A DNA stretch of 47,794 nt from Hansschlegelia zhihuaiae (lineage in GTDB: Bacteria > Pseudomonadota > Alphaproteobacteria > Rhizobiales > Methylopilaceae): positions 57,359 through 105,152 of the forward strand of contig NZ_RYFI01000004.1 in NCBI RefSeq assembly GCF_004103825.1, read 5' to 3'. Under the pieces are notes generated by a model. That model ran no database searches and was not told the DNA's origin. It worked only from the letters and a program-made list of their open reading frames with translations. Of this stretch, positions 25,251 through 34,899 are shown piece after piece. Positions within the stretch are counted from its first letter, which is position 1; each line of letters starts with the position of its first letter. The translations under genes and the position numbers were made by a program.

Positions 25251-26225
25251 TCAATCGGCGTAGACGCCGGCGGCCTTGATCACGGGCGCCCAGCGGTCGA
25301 TCTCGGAGGTGAGCTTCGCCTTGAGAGCCTCGGGCGTGGCGTCCGCGTCGGAGACCGGCGTTGTGCCGAGATCCGCGAAGCGCTTCACGACGAGCGGGTC
25401 CTTCAGCGCCTTCTGGAGCGACGCCGACAGCTTCTTGACGATCTCGGGCGAGGTGCCCTTCGGGGCGTAGATGCCGTGCCAGATGCTGACCTCGAAGCCA
25501 GGCAGGCCGGCCTCGGCGGCCGTCGGCACGTCCGGCAGCGACGAGACGCGCGTGGTCGTGGTCGTGGCGTAGGCCTTGATCTTGCCGCCCTTGATCTGGT
25601 TCGTCGTGTTGGTGGTCTGGTCGCACATCGTGTCGACCTGCTTGCCGACCAGATCAGTCATCGCCGGCCCCGTGCCCTTGTAGGGGACGGTGGTCATCTG
25701 GGTCTCGATCTTCGACATGAAGAGCAGGCCGCAGAGATGGCTCGCCGCGCCGACGCCGGCGTTGGCGTAGGTCACCTTGTCCTTGTTGGCCTTCACATAA
25801 TCGATGAAAGCCTTGAGGTCCTTCGGCTCGAAGTCCGAGCGCGCCACCAGCGTCATCGGCACCTCGGTGACGAGGCCGACATATTCGAAGCCGCCAAGCG
25901 TGTCATAGGGCAGCTTGCGGTAGAGCGTGGCGCTGGTCGCCATGCTGATGTGGTGAAGCAGGAGCGTGTAGCCGTCCGGCTCGGACTTCGCGACCCGGCC
26001 CGCGCCCAGCGTTCCGCCGGCGCCGCCGATGTTCTCGACGACGATCTGCTGGCCGAGATCCTTCGACATAGACTCCGCGACGAGACGCGTCACGGTGTCG
26101 GTCGGGCCGCCGGCCGCGAACGGCACGATCATCGTCACGGGGCGGGTCGGATAGTCCGCGGCCGAAGCCGAACCAAAGCCGATAGCGGCTAACACGGCCG
26201 CCGCGGCGGCGAACGACTTCAGCAT
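25251..26225 (-). CDS. tctC: Bug/TctC periplasmic solute-binding protein
   Basis: A 324-aa periplasmic binding protein. Signal peptide residues 1-22 end in SASA, and mature protein begins ADYPTRPVTMIVPFAAGGPTD, the standard Bug-family start; the GG and TD residues there line the carboxylate pocket. It captures the substrate for TctB/TctA encoded downstream. GGGAGGA lies 6 nt before the ATG. The amidohydrolase and MFS genes upstream on the same strand suggest the substrate may be a dicarboxylate from aromatic or lactone breakdown, but Bug proteins bind many compounds and this remains a guess. Confidence 0.94.
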   Translation of the reverse strand: MLKSFAAAAAVLAAIGFGSASAADYPTRPVTMIVPFAAGGPTDTVTRLVAESMSKDLGQQIVVENIGGAGGTLGAGRVAKSEPDGYTLLLHHISMATSATLYRKLPYDTLGGFEYVGLVTEVPMTLVARSDFEPKDLKAFIDYVKANKDKVTYANAGVGAASHLCGLLFMSKIETQMTTVPYKGTGPAMTDLVGKQVDTMCDQTTNTTNQIKGGKIKAYATTTTTRVSSLPDVPTAAEAGLPGFEVSIWHGIYAPKGTSPEIVKKLSASLQKALKDPLVVKRFADLGTTPVSDADATPEALKAKLTSEIDRWAPVIKAAGVYAD

Positions 26226-26420
26226 TCAACGTCCTCCCAAGACTCACGGCCGGCGAGGCGGTTGACCGCTTCGTTGGCGGTATTTGACTTTCCGCCGGCT
26301 GAACGCAGCCGCGGCTGAATCCGCGGACCTTTCCGTCGCTTATGTTTCATCGTCCGCGCCGACGCAACATGTCGCGTGGCGAAATTGTCGTCATACGAAC
26401 AACTACGTACGCCGATCGGC
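26226..26420. promoter_or_regulatory. Gap between amidohydrolase and tct operon, likely tct promoter
   Basis: A 195-nt gap, more AT-rich than its surroundings. It must contain the tct promoter if the operon is not read through from the amidohydrolase gene. I see no clear -35/-10 pair. Confidence 0.35.
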
Positions 26421-27314
26421 TCATAGCGGCTCGAAGCCGTAGAGCCGCCGGGCGTTGTCGACCAGAACGCGCCGCCGACGATCCTTGTCGGGCAGCCAGT
26501 CGTAGAGCCCGTCGAGAAGATCGCCTGCGTTGAGGGTCGCGGCCCAGTGCGCGACATGCGGCCAGTCCGATCCCCACACGCAGCGCTCCGGGGCCGCGTC
26601 GGCGAGCGCGCGGGCGAAGGGAATCACGTCGGCGTAGTGCGCGCCGTCGACGGAGGTGCGGTAGGCGCCGGAGAGCTTCACCCAGCCGCCTTCCGCGACG
26701 AGCGCCAGCAGCGCGCGGAAGCCGGGATCGTCGAAGCCGCGGCTCGTCGGAAAGTGGCCCATATGGTCGATGACGAAATCGACCGGCAGTCGCCGAAGCC
26801 TCGCCCAGAGCTCCGGCAGGACGGCGGCGTCGAGCAGAAACTCGAGATGCCAGCCCATCTCGCGGGCCATCGCGCCGTAGCGCTCGATGTTGCCGAGCCC
26901 GACGCCGCCGCCGAACAGCACGTTCAGCCGAAGCGCGCGCACGCCGGCCGCGTGGAGCTCGCGGAGCGTCGCCTCGCCGGCGTCCGGCTCGACGACGGCG
27001 ACGCCCCTGAGACGCTCCGGATGGGCGCGCAAAGTCTCGATCATCCGCCGGTTGTCGGTCCCATGGACGCTGACCTGGATCAGCACCCCGGCCGACATGC
27101 CGGTCGCGTCCAGCATCGCGAGATAGGCCGCCTCCGTGGCCTCCGGGGGCGTGTAGGTGCGCTCCGGCACGAACGGATAGGCGGGCGGCAGGCCGATGAC
27201 ATGGGCGTGGCAGTCGACGGCGCCCGGCGGAACCGTGAAACGGGTCGCTCCGCGGACGCGCGGGTCGGGGCCGGGACAGGCAGGAGGTTCGCCCGGCGCC
27301 GCGCTAATCGGCAT
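26421..27314 (-). CDS. Amidohydrolase family protein (PDC hydrolase-like)
   Basis: A TIM-barrel metal-dependent hydrolase of about 297 aa. VDCHAHVIG near the N-terminus is the HxH motif, IDHMGHFP the central histidine segment and VWGSDWPH the C-terminal Asp motif, matching the group containing 2-pyrone-4,6-dicarboxylate lactonase (LigI). Such enzymes open lactones or hydrolyse related dicarboxylates. I used the ATG at 27314, preceded by AAGG and overlapping the MFS stop by 11 nt; an ATG at 27356 would add 14 Arg-rich residues lying fully in the MFS gene. Overlap implies co-expression with the MFS carrier. The exact substrate is unknown. Confidence 0.87.
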   Translation of the reverse strand: MPISAAPGEPPACPGPDPRVRGATRFTVPPGAVDCHAHVIGLPPAYPFVPERTYTPPEATEAAYLAMLDATGMSAGVLIQVSVHGTDNRRMIETLRAHPERLRGVAVVEPDAGEATLRELHAAGVRALRLNVLFGGGVGLGNIERYGAMAREMGWHLEFLLDAAVLPELWARLRRLPVDFVIDHMGHFPTSRGFDDPGFRALLALVAEGGWVKLSGAYRTSVDGAHYADVIPFARALADAAPERCVWGSDWPHVAHWAATLNAGDLLDGLYDWLPDKDRRRRVLVDNARRLYGFEPL

Positions 27315-28614
27315 GCAGCACCTTGCCCTTGGTCTCGGGCAGCGCGAAGGCCGCAAGGAAGAACAGGCCGTAGGCCGCCGCCGCGAAGATCGCGATGGCG
27401 CTTGCGAGCGACGCTCCCGCGGACAGGTAGCCCACGAGCGCCGGAAACAGGGCGCCGACGCCGCGGCCGAAATTGTAGCAAAAGCCCTGTCCCGAGCCGC
27501 GCAGCCGGGTCGGGTAGAGCTCGGTCAGGAACGGCCCCATCCCCGAGAAATAGCCCGAGGCGAAAAAGCCGAGCGGCAGGCCCAGCAGCCACAGCACGCT
27601 GTTCGACAGCGGCAGCTGGGTGTAGGCGAGCACGACCACGACGGCGCCAAGCGAGAACACGAGGAACAGGTTCCGCCGGCCGATCTTGTCGGCGAGCCAG
27701 GCGCCCGTGAGGTAGCCCGCGAACGAGCCGACGATGAGCGCCGCGAGATAGCCGGTCGAGCCGACGATCGACAGTCCGCGGTCGGAGGTCAGGAACTTCG
27801 GCAGCCAGGTGGTGATGGCGTAGTAGCCGCCCTGCGCGCCGGTCGACAGCAGAGAGGCCAGGATCGTGGTCTTGAGGATGGGACCGGAAAAGATTTCCCA
27901 GATCGCGGGGCGAGCGGCGCCCGAGGCCTGGCTTGCTCTGGATTTCTCTGCGATCTCAGGCTCCTTGACGTACATCCTGAGATAGAGCGCGAGCAACGCC
28001 GGCAGCGCGCCGACGGCGAACATCCAGCGCCAAGCCGTCTCGGCCGGCAGGATCGAGAACAGGATCGCCTGCGACAGAACGGCGAGCCCCCAGCCGACCG
28101 CCCAGCCCGACTGGACGGAGCCGACCGCGCGGCCGCGATACTGGGCGCGGATGGTCTCGCCCATCAGCACGGCGCCCGCCGCCCATTCGCCGCCGAAGCC
28201 GAGGCCGAGCAACGCGCGGGCGACCAGCAACTGATCGAAGTTCTGCGCGAAGGCGCAGGCGAGCGAAAAGAACGAGAACCACAGCACGGTGATCTGGAGC
28301 GTGAGGACGCGGCCGATCCGGTCTGCGAGGTATCCGGCGCCCCAGCCGCCGATTGCGGAAGCGAGCAGCGTGACGGTGGCGGCGAGCCCGGCCTGGCCCG
28401 GCGGCACGTGCCAGAGCGCGGTGATCGTGCCGATCACCAGCGGGTAGATCATGTAGTCCATGCCGTCGAGCGCCCAGCCGACGCCGCACGCCCAGAAGGT
28501 GCGCCGCTCCGGCGGGGTCATGTCGCGATAGAAGGCCGCGAGGCTCGCGTCCTCGATCGCGACCGCAGACTGGCGGCCGCGCGCTTCTGCGACCGGGACC
28601 TCTCCGTGCGACAT
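27304..28614 (-). CDS. MFS transporter (metabolite:H+ symporter type)
   Basis: A 436-aa major facilitator protein with twelve predicted helices in two halves. The loop after helix 2 holds the MFS motif GYLADRIGR, and helix 1 has GWALDGMDYMIY, typical of the aromatic acid/sugar acid symporter group. LPLGFFASGYFSGMGPFLTELYPTR in the second half, shown here only by its start LPLGFFASGYFS, matches the family. Start ATG at 28614 follows GGAAGGGAAG; an upstream in-frame ATG at 28668 lacks one. It probably imports an organic acid used by the overlapping amidohydrolase gene. Confidence 0.92.
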   Translation of the reverse strand: MSHGEVPVAEARGRQSAVAIEDASLAAFYRDMTPPERRTFWACGVGWALDGMDYMIYPLVIGTITALWHVPPGQAGLAATVTLLASAIGGWGAGYLADRIGRVLTLQITVLWFSFFSLACAFAQNFDQLLVARALLGLGFGGEWAAGAVLMGETIRAQYRGRAVGSVQSGWAVGWGLAVLSQAILFSILPAETAWRWMFAVGALPALLALYLRMYVKEPEIAEKSRASQASGAARPAIWEIFSGPILKTTILASLLSTGAQGGYYAITTWLPKFLTSDRGLSIVGSTGYLAALIVGSFAGYLTGAWLADKIGRRNLFLVFSLGAVVVVLAYTQLPLSNSVLWLLGLPLGFFASGYFSGMGPFLTELYPTRLRGSGQGFCYNFGRGVGALFPALVGYLSAGASLASAIAIFAAAAYGLFFLAAFALPETKGKVLHAD

Positions 28615-28707
28615 CCGACTTCCCTTCCGCCGCTGGGCTTGGGGGAGAGATGGCGCAGCGTCCCGCAAGGGCGAGCCGCTCCGTCGCCGGACGCCCGAAT
28701 GCGGCCG

Positions 28708-30525
28708 CTATCCCAGAAGGTCTTCGCCCGAGACCACGAAATAGCCCTTCTCGGGGGTGATCGTCCCGGTGATGTCGACGCCTTCAAAGACGATCACCGT
28801 GTCGCCTTCGCCGCGCGTCGCGCCGCCGGAGAAGGTGACGATGCTGTCGCCCCCGACATGCTCGATCGTCACCTCGGTGGCGGCCGACATATAAAGAAAG
28901 GCGAGGCTGTCCTCTACGGAGAAATCCGTGATGGTCGGGGTCTGGCCCTCGCCGTGAAGGATCTCGAACTGGTCCGACCCAGCGCCGCCGGTCAGGATGT
29001 CGGCGCCGACGCCCCCATTCAGCGTGTCGTCGCCGGCTTCGCCGAGGACCGTGTCGTCCTTGCCTCCAGCGTAGAAGCTGTCGTTCCCGTCGCCGCCGAA
29101 CATCTGGTCGACGGCCTTTCGGCTGTAGAAGTCGTCGTCGCCGTCGCCGCCGAAGGATATGTCCTCGCCGCTATAGGCGGAGAGGTAGTCGTTCCCCGCC
29201 CCGCCCTCCAGCGTCGACGCGCCGCGCTCGCCATAAAGGCTGTCGTTTCCGCCATCCCCGTGGAGGTCCCGCCCCGACACGCTGTCGTCGCCGGCGCCGC
29301 CATATCCCGTCGGCGCCCTGATGGCGTCGTCGCCGTCGCCGCCGTGAGCGACGCCCCCACGGAGCTGATCGTCGCCGCCGCCGCCGAACACCTCGGAGCG
29401 CGCGCCGCCGTCGATCGAGTCGGCGCCTTTGCCGCCGTCGATCGTGTCGTCCTCGCCCATGATGGTGTCGGCACCGTCGCCGCCGGACACGTCGTCGGCG
29501 CCCTCTCCGGCGCTGATGAAGTCGTCGCCGGCGCCGCCGTCGATCGTGTCGTCGCCGCGCGAGCCGGTGACGCTGTCATTTCCGTCCCCGCCCTGGATGG
29601 CGAGAGCGTCCAGTCCGCCTCGGACGACGTCGTCGCCTGCGCCGCCGTCGAGCGTGTCGGCGCCGAAGAAGCTGAGGATCCGGTCGTTCCCGTCCCCGCC
29701 CGACAGCCAATCCGCGCCGACGCCGCCGTTGATCGTGTCGTCGCCAGCGTCGCCAAGGATCGTGTCGGCGCCGTCCGCCCCGGTCTGCGAATCGTTCCCC
29801 TCGCCGCCCGCGATGGAGTCGGCGCCGTCGCCGCCGTCGATCGTATCGGCGCCGCGCCCGCCCGAAATGGTGTCGTCGCCCCCGAGGCCCGCGATCGAAT
29901 TGTTTCCGGAATTGCCCTCGATGGAGTCGGGGCCTTCGGTCCCGGCGGGCGTCTCGACGCCGAGCAGATCGTATCCCGAAAGCTCGAACGAGCTGGGCCG
30001 CTCGTCCGAGAACTCGATCTCGCCGACGAGGTTCACGCCCTCGAACAGGACCACAAGGCCGAGCTCGTCGGCCGCGTCGGTGAAGACGACATAGCTGTCG
30101 TCGCCGACATGCTCGACGCTTGCACGCGTATAGCCGCGCATCTCCTCGCCGACGAAAAAGTCCTCGGCGGTGAAATCCGTGATGGTGATCAGCGGCGTCC
30201 GGGCGTCGGAGGACGCGATGACCTCAAACCAGTCCTCGCCGCCTCCGCCGGTCATGTCGTCATCGCCGCTCGCGACCGCGAACGGATTTTCGATTTCCTT
30301 CGCCGACAACGTGTCGTCGCCCGCCCCGCCGAGCAGGGTGTCATCGCCGCCGCCGCCGCCGACCACGTCGTTTCCGTCACCGCCATCGAGCGAATCCGCG
30401 CCGCCACGCCCGTCGATCGTGTCGTCGCCGGTCCCGCCGACCAGCGTGTCCGGACGGTTCTTGCCGGTGATCACCTCCGGCGGCGGAGGCGGCGTGAGGT
30501 CCCGCGCTCTGGATACGCTCAACAT
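28708..30525 (-). CDS. RTX calcium-binding repeat protein, 605 aa
   Basis: A secreted-type protein made almost wholly of RTX nonapeptides (GGxGxDxux), many as GGAGDDT or GGDGND, at about residues 20-95 and 195-510. No enzymatic domain is recognised. Two copies of a non-RTX unit of about 93 residues occur: 96-189 and 514-605. Both contain EDWFEV or SDQFEI, ITDF, an EHVG(D/G)DS strand, then VxFEGVxxxG and end in DLLG. It has no signal peptide, as expected for type I secretion, and starts with a PPPPP linker. GGGGGAA precedes the ATG. It likely binds Ca2+ outside the cell; role unknown. No secretion genes are near. Confidence 0.88.
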   Translation of the reverse strand: MLSVSRARDLTPPPPPEVITGKNRPDTLVGGTGDDTIDGRGGADSLDGGDGNDVVGGGGGDDTLLGGAGDDTLSAKEIENPFAVASGDDDMTGGGGEDWFEVIASSDARTPLITITDFTAEDFFVGEEMRGYTRASVEHVGDDSYVVFTDAADELGLVVLFEGVNLVGEIEFSDERPSSFELSGYDLLGVETPAGTEGPDSIEGNSGNNSIAGLGGDDTISGGRGADTIDGGDGADSIAGGEGNDSQTGADGADTILGDAGDDTINGGVGADWLSGGDGNDRILSFFGADTLDGGAGDDVVRGGLDALAIQGGDGNDSVTGSRGDDTIDGGAGDDFISAGEGADDVSGGDGADTIMGEDDTIDGGKGADSIDGGARSEVFGGGGDDQLRGGVAHGGDGDDAIRAPTGYGGAGDDSVSGRDLHGDGGNDSLYGERGASTLEGGAGNDYLSAYSGEDISFGGDGDDDFYSRKAVDQMFGGDGNDSFYAGGKDDTVLGEAGDDTLNGGVGADILTGGAGSDQFEILHGEGQTPTITDFSVEDSLAFLYMSAATEVTIEHVGGDSIVTFSGGATRGEGDTVIVFEGVDITGTITPEKGYFVVSGEDLLG

Positions 30526-30692
30526 CGACGTTCCCCCTGTCGGCGTCTGATCGCGCCCTATTCTCGGCAGAAGTCCGCGCCTGGCGATCTGCGGTTGCAG
30601 CGGCCGGCCGCCGCAACAAACATGCCCCGTTCACGGGAGGATGACGTCGCGGCCCGCTCCGCGACGCCGTCACATTTTTGCGAACGCCCGCC

Positions 30693-32243
<1,551 letters not shown>

Positions 32244-32336
32244 TTCGAATGGTCCTTCGGTCGGACGTCGGCCGCGGGCCGCTGGCTGGGCGCTGCGCAA
32301 GGCCGGAAGTGTCTTGATCGGTTCGGTACTTCGCAA

Positions 32337-32379
32337 CCCCTGAGCGCCAGGGCGATCACGCCCGGCCGGCCCTCAGGGG
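32337..32379 (-). promoter_or_regulatory. Candidate leuA attenuator hairpin
   Basis: In the leuA transcript, CCCCTGAG (32379-32372) pairs perfectly with CTCAGGGG (32344-32337), with an inner stem GGGCG/CGCCC around TGAT. The 5' arm includes the stop codon of the small leader frame. No T tract follows, so simple rho-independent attenuation is not shown. Confidence 0.4.
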
Positions 32380-32498
32380 CGGGTAAGGAGGAGGCCAAGA
32401 CGCGCGCGCGCGTCCGCGGCGGCCGGCAGGGCCTCCGTCAGGATCGCGGTGAAAGCGTCGCGCGCGGGCATCAACTTAGTCCAGATGTCGGAGGCCAT
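32373..32498 (-). CDS. Small leader frame upstream of leuA, 41 aa
   Basis: A short frame, ATG at 32498 to TGA at 32373, 129 nt before the leuA start. Its last residues are RLGLLLTRP, coded CTT GGC CTC CTC CTT, so four of five codons are leucine just before the stop, as in leader peptides that sense leucyl-tRNA supply. The stop lies in the first arm of the 32337-32379 hairpin. An ATG ten codons in is an alternative start. Ribosome binding sites are weak for both. At 41 residues it is longer than usual leader peptides and might instead be an unrelated small protein or a chance frame. Confidence 0.4.
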   Translation of the reverse strand: MASDIWTKLMPARDAFTAILTEALPAAADARARLGLLLTRP

Positions 32499-32556
32499 CG
32501 GCCGAACCGTTGCGAAGTTTACGTGGAGCGGCCGTTTCGATCAATCCGCGAATGCG

Positions 32557-33261
32557 TCAGGCGGGAAGCAACGCCGCAAGGGCCGCATGCACATAAGGCG
32601 GCGACGAGGAGTCGAGCTCCGCCGCGGAACGGGCGAGGACCACCTCCTCCAGCTCGGCGTCGGGGTCGCGCGCGAGCCAATTGCCGACGCGGGCATGGAT
32701 GGCGTCGGCGTCGAGCGTGCAGTCGAAGCGGCGGAAATAACCGACGAGCGACCCGTCGAAGACCGCGACGGCGCGCTGCGTCGGCGAGACGAGCGGAGGC
32801 GCGAGACCGGTTTCCTCCTCGAGCTCGCGCAGCATGGCGCCCTCGATGTCGACCTCGTCTCCCCGAACGTCGTCGCGGTCCGGCGTGCCGCAGGGGAAGT
32901 AGAGAAGCCCGGCGTTCGCGGTGTGGCGCGCCATCCGTCCGAGCAACGCCGCGCCGTCGGCCGAGACGACCACCGCCGCCCCGAACGCGTTGATCACCCG
33001 CCGCTCCTCCGGCCGCGTGCGGAGCCAGACCAGAGTGGAGAAACCCGTCTCCCGGCAGGCGAGCTCGAGCTGGCCGCCCGAAATGGCCACGTCCTCGCCG
33101 AGCAGAACGCGGCCGTCGAACATTTGCGGCTTCTCGGCGAGCGCGCGGCTCCAGACGGACGCGATCGCCTCGCGTTCGAGCGCCTCGACCGGATGCGCGC
33201 CAGGCCGAAGCCGCGCCGACACGCCGCAGACGCGCGCGACGCGCAGGCGTTGCGCGCTCAT
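32557..33261 (-). CDS. NUDIX hydrolase
   Basis: A 234-aa protein with a NUDIX box, seen as MLRELEEETGL with a glycine and acidic residues before it, though the spacing to the upstream Glu is one residue off the consensus. The preceding NAGLLYFPCGTPDRDD is typical of the fold; about 100 residues before it form an N-terminal extension. NUDIX enzymes hydrolyse nucleoside diphosphate derivatives; substrate unknown here. Its ATG overlaps the pdxY stop by 4 nt, so it is translationally coupled to pyridoxal kinase and may process a related phosphorylated compound. That link is an inference. Confidence 0.85.
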   Translation of the reverse strand: MSAQRLRVARVCGVSARLRPGAHPVEALEREAIASVWSRALAEKPQMFDGRVLLGEDVAISGGQLELACRETGFSTLVWLRTRPEERRVINAFGAAVVVSADGAALLGRMARHTANAGLLYFPCGTPDRDDVRGDEVDIEGAMLRELEEETGLAPPLVSPTQRAVAVFDGSLVGYFRRFDCTLDADAIHARVGNWLARDPDAELEEVVLARSAAELDSSSPPYVHAALAALLPA

Positions 33262-34106
33262 GCAGGCTCCGCGGCGAACATAAGGCTTGGGCGCACGAAC
33301 TCCTCCTGCGCGGCGACGGTCAGGATCTCGCGTGAACCAGCCTCGGCCGTGGCCTTCAGGAGTCCGAAGACCGACGAGGCGGCGCGCGACAAGGCCTCGG
33401 CGCTGGAGCGCGTCGTCAGCAAATGGACGAAGAACAGCGCCGCGATGGCGTCGCCGGCGCCGTTGACCGAGAGCGGCAGCAGCGGGGTGCGGACACGCCA
33501 CGCGCCGGCGCCGTCGACGGCGAGCATCTCGATCGCGCCGTCCGGCGTCTCGGATGTCTGGAGGCTCGTGACGAGCACCACGTCCGGACCAGCGGCCCTC
33601 AGCGCGCCGGCCGCCGCCTTGGCGGCTTCGACGCCGTCCACGGCGCGATCGGCCAGGAATTCGAGCTCGAACTGGTTGGGGGTCACGACATCCGTCGCCG
33701 GCAGCGCGCGGTCGCGCATGAATTCGGGGATGCCCGGCCGAACGAAGACGCCCCGCCCCACGTCGCCGATCACAGGATCGCAGCAATACCGCGCGGCGGA
33801 GTTGGCGCGCTTCACGCGGGCCACGGCGTCGAGGATCGCCTCGCCGATTTCGGCGTCGCCCATATAGCCCGACAGCACGCCGTCGCAGCGCGAGAGCGCG
33901 CCGCGCTCCTCGACGCCGAGCACGACCTCGCGGATCGCGTCCGCCGGGAACACGGGACCGCGCCACGCCCCGTAGCCGGTGTGGTTCGAGAACTGGACGG
34001 TGTGGACGCCCCAGACCTCGTGGCCGAGCCGCTGCAAGGGAAACATCGCCGAGGCGTTGCCCACATGGCCGTAGGCGACGTGGCTCTGGATCGAAAGGAT
34101 GTTCAC
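33258..34106 (-). CDS. pdxY: Pyridoxal kinase
   Basis: Phosphorylates pyridoxal to PLP in vitamin B6 salvage. 282 aa, the family length. MNILSIQSHVAYGHVGN is the diagnostic N-terminus, HTGYGAWRG follows, CDPVIGD marks the phosphate/metal region, and the ribokinase-fold catalytic motif is NGAGDAIAAL. The protein is cytoplasmic and dimeric in known cases. It is followed with a 4-nt overlap by the NUDIX gene and preceded by DedA on the same strand at 101 nt. Confidence 0.96.
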   Translation of the reverse strand: MNILSIQSHVAYGHVGNASAMFPLQRLGHEVWGVHTVQFSNHTGYGAWRGPVFPADAIREVVLGVEERGALSRCDGVLSGYMGDAEIGEAILDAVARVKRANSAARYCCDPVIGDVGRGVFVRPGIPEFMRDRALPATDVVTPNQFELEFLADRAVDGVEAAKAAAGALRAAGPDVVLVTSLQTSETPDGAIEMLAVDGAGAWRVRTPLLPLSVNGAGDAIAALFFVHLLTTRSSAEALSRAASSVFGLLKATAEAGSREILTVAAQEEFVRPSLMFAAEPA

Positions 34107-34207
34107 GAGGCGCGGCCAGGTGCTGAAAGCCCGAAGCCTTCTACCGCCGCCGCTCCGCGCCCGTCGAGTTCGAACCCGTCATCGGAGCGATCGCGGCGCG
34201 CGATGGG

Positions 34208-34729
34208 TCAGCCGACATAGTCGCGCAGCAGCGCCGCGCCCGGCGCGAGCAGCACATAGGCCCACACCGCCGCCGACGAGGCGTTTGCGATCTGGAAGAG
34301 CCAGAACGGCATCTGGAACATGCCCGCAACGAACGGCACGAAGGAACGGATCGGGCTGACGAAGCGGCCGAGGAAGACGCCCGCCATGCCCCATTTCTCG
34401 ACGAAGGCCTTGGTTCGTTCGATGAGCTGCGGCTTCGACTTCACCGTCTTCCACTCCATCACCCTGTCCTTAAGATGGATGCCGAGCCAGTAGGACGCCC
34501 AGTCCCCGATGAAGCCGCCGAGCGCGACGCCGGCGAAGATCGGCCAGAAGGCGAGATTGCTGGCGCCGATCAGCGCCCCCACGCCGACGAAGAGCGGCGT
34601 CGACGGCACGGCGAGCGACAGGCCGACGATCGATTCCAGGAACGCCATCACGAACACGATGACGGGCGCCCAGGCCTCGTGCTCGCGCACGAAGTCGAGC
34701 ACTGGCTGGATGATGGCGTCGAAATTCAT
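34208..34729 (-). CDS. DedA family membrane protein (VTT domain)
   Basis: A 173-aa inner membrane protein with about four to five helices. LSLAVPSTPLFVGVGALIG, GGFIGDWASYWLG and the re-entrant FLGRFVSPIRSFVPFVAGM segment are hallmarks of DedA; the Arg in GRF and the second Arg are the conserved functional residues. DedA proteins support membrane lipid flipping and proton-motive force. Start ATG at 34729; the upstream ATG at 34771 has no better site. It is a single gene before pdxY. Confidence 0.92.
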   Translation of the reverse strand: MNFDAIIQPVLDFVREHEAWAPVIVFVMAFLESIVGLSLAVPSTPLFVGVGALIGASNLAFWPIFAGVALGGFIGDWASYWLGIHLKDRVMEWKTVKSKPQLIERTKAFVEKWGMAGVFLGRFVSPIRSFVPFVAGMFQMPFWLFQIANASSAAVWAYVLLAPGAALLRDYVG

Positions 34730-34835
34730 GGGGAGCCGGCGTCTCTGAGAGGAGACGCCTTGTTCACGCATTTCATGAAAAGCGCAATGGACCGAGGGTG
34801 CGGCGGCCGGAGCCCTCGGCGGGCCGAAAACGTCT

Positions 34836-34874
34836 GAAAAAGCAGGGGCCGGCCCCGGCGAGCGGGACCGGCCC
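34836..34874 (-). terminator. Rho-independent terminator of the large RTX gene
   Basis: On the minus strand GGGCCGG TCCCG (34874-34863) pairs with the matching arm ending GGCCC at 34846, about 12 bp with one G-T pair, followed by CTGCTTTTT (A run at 34837-34841 on plus). It lies 26 nt past the RTX stop. Confidence 0.85.
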
Positions 34875-34899
34875 TCGGAAGAGCCAGCGCGTTCGCGCT

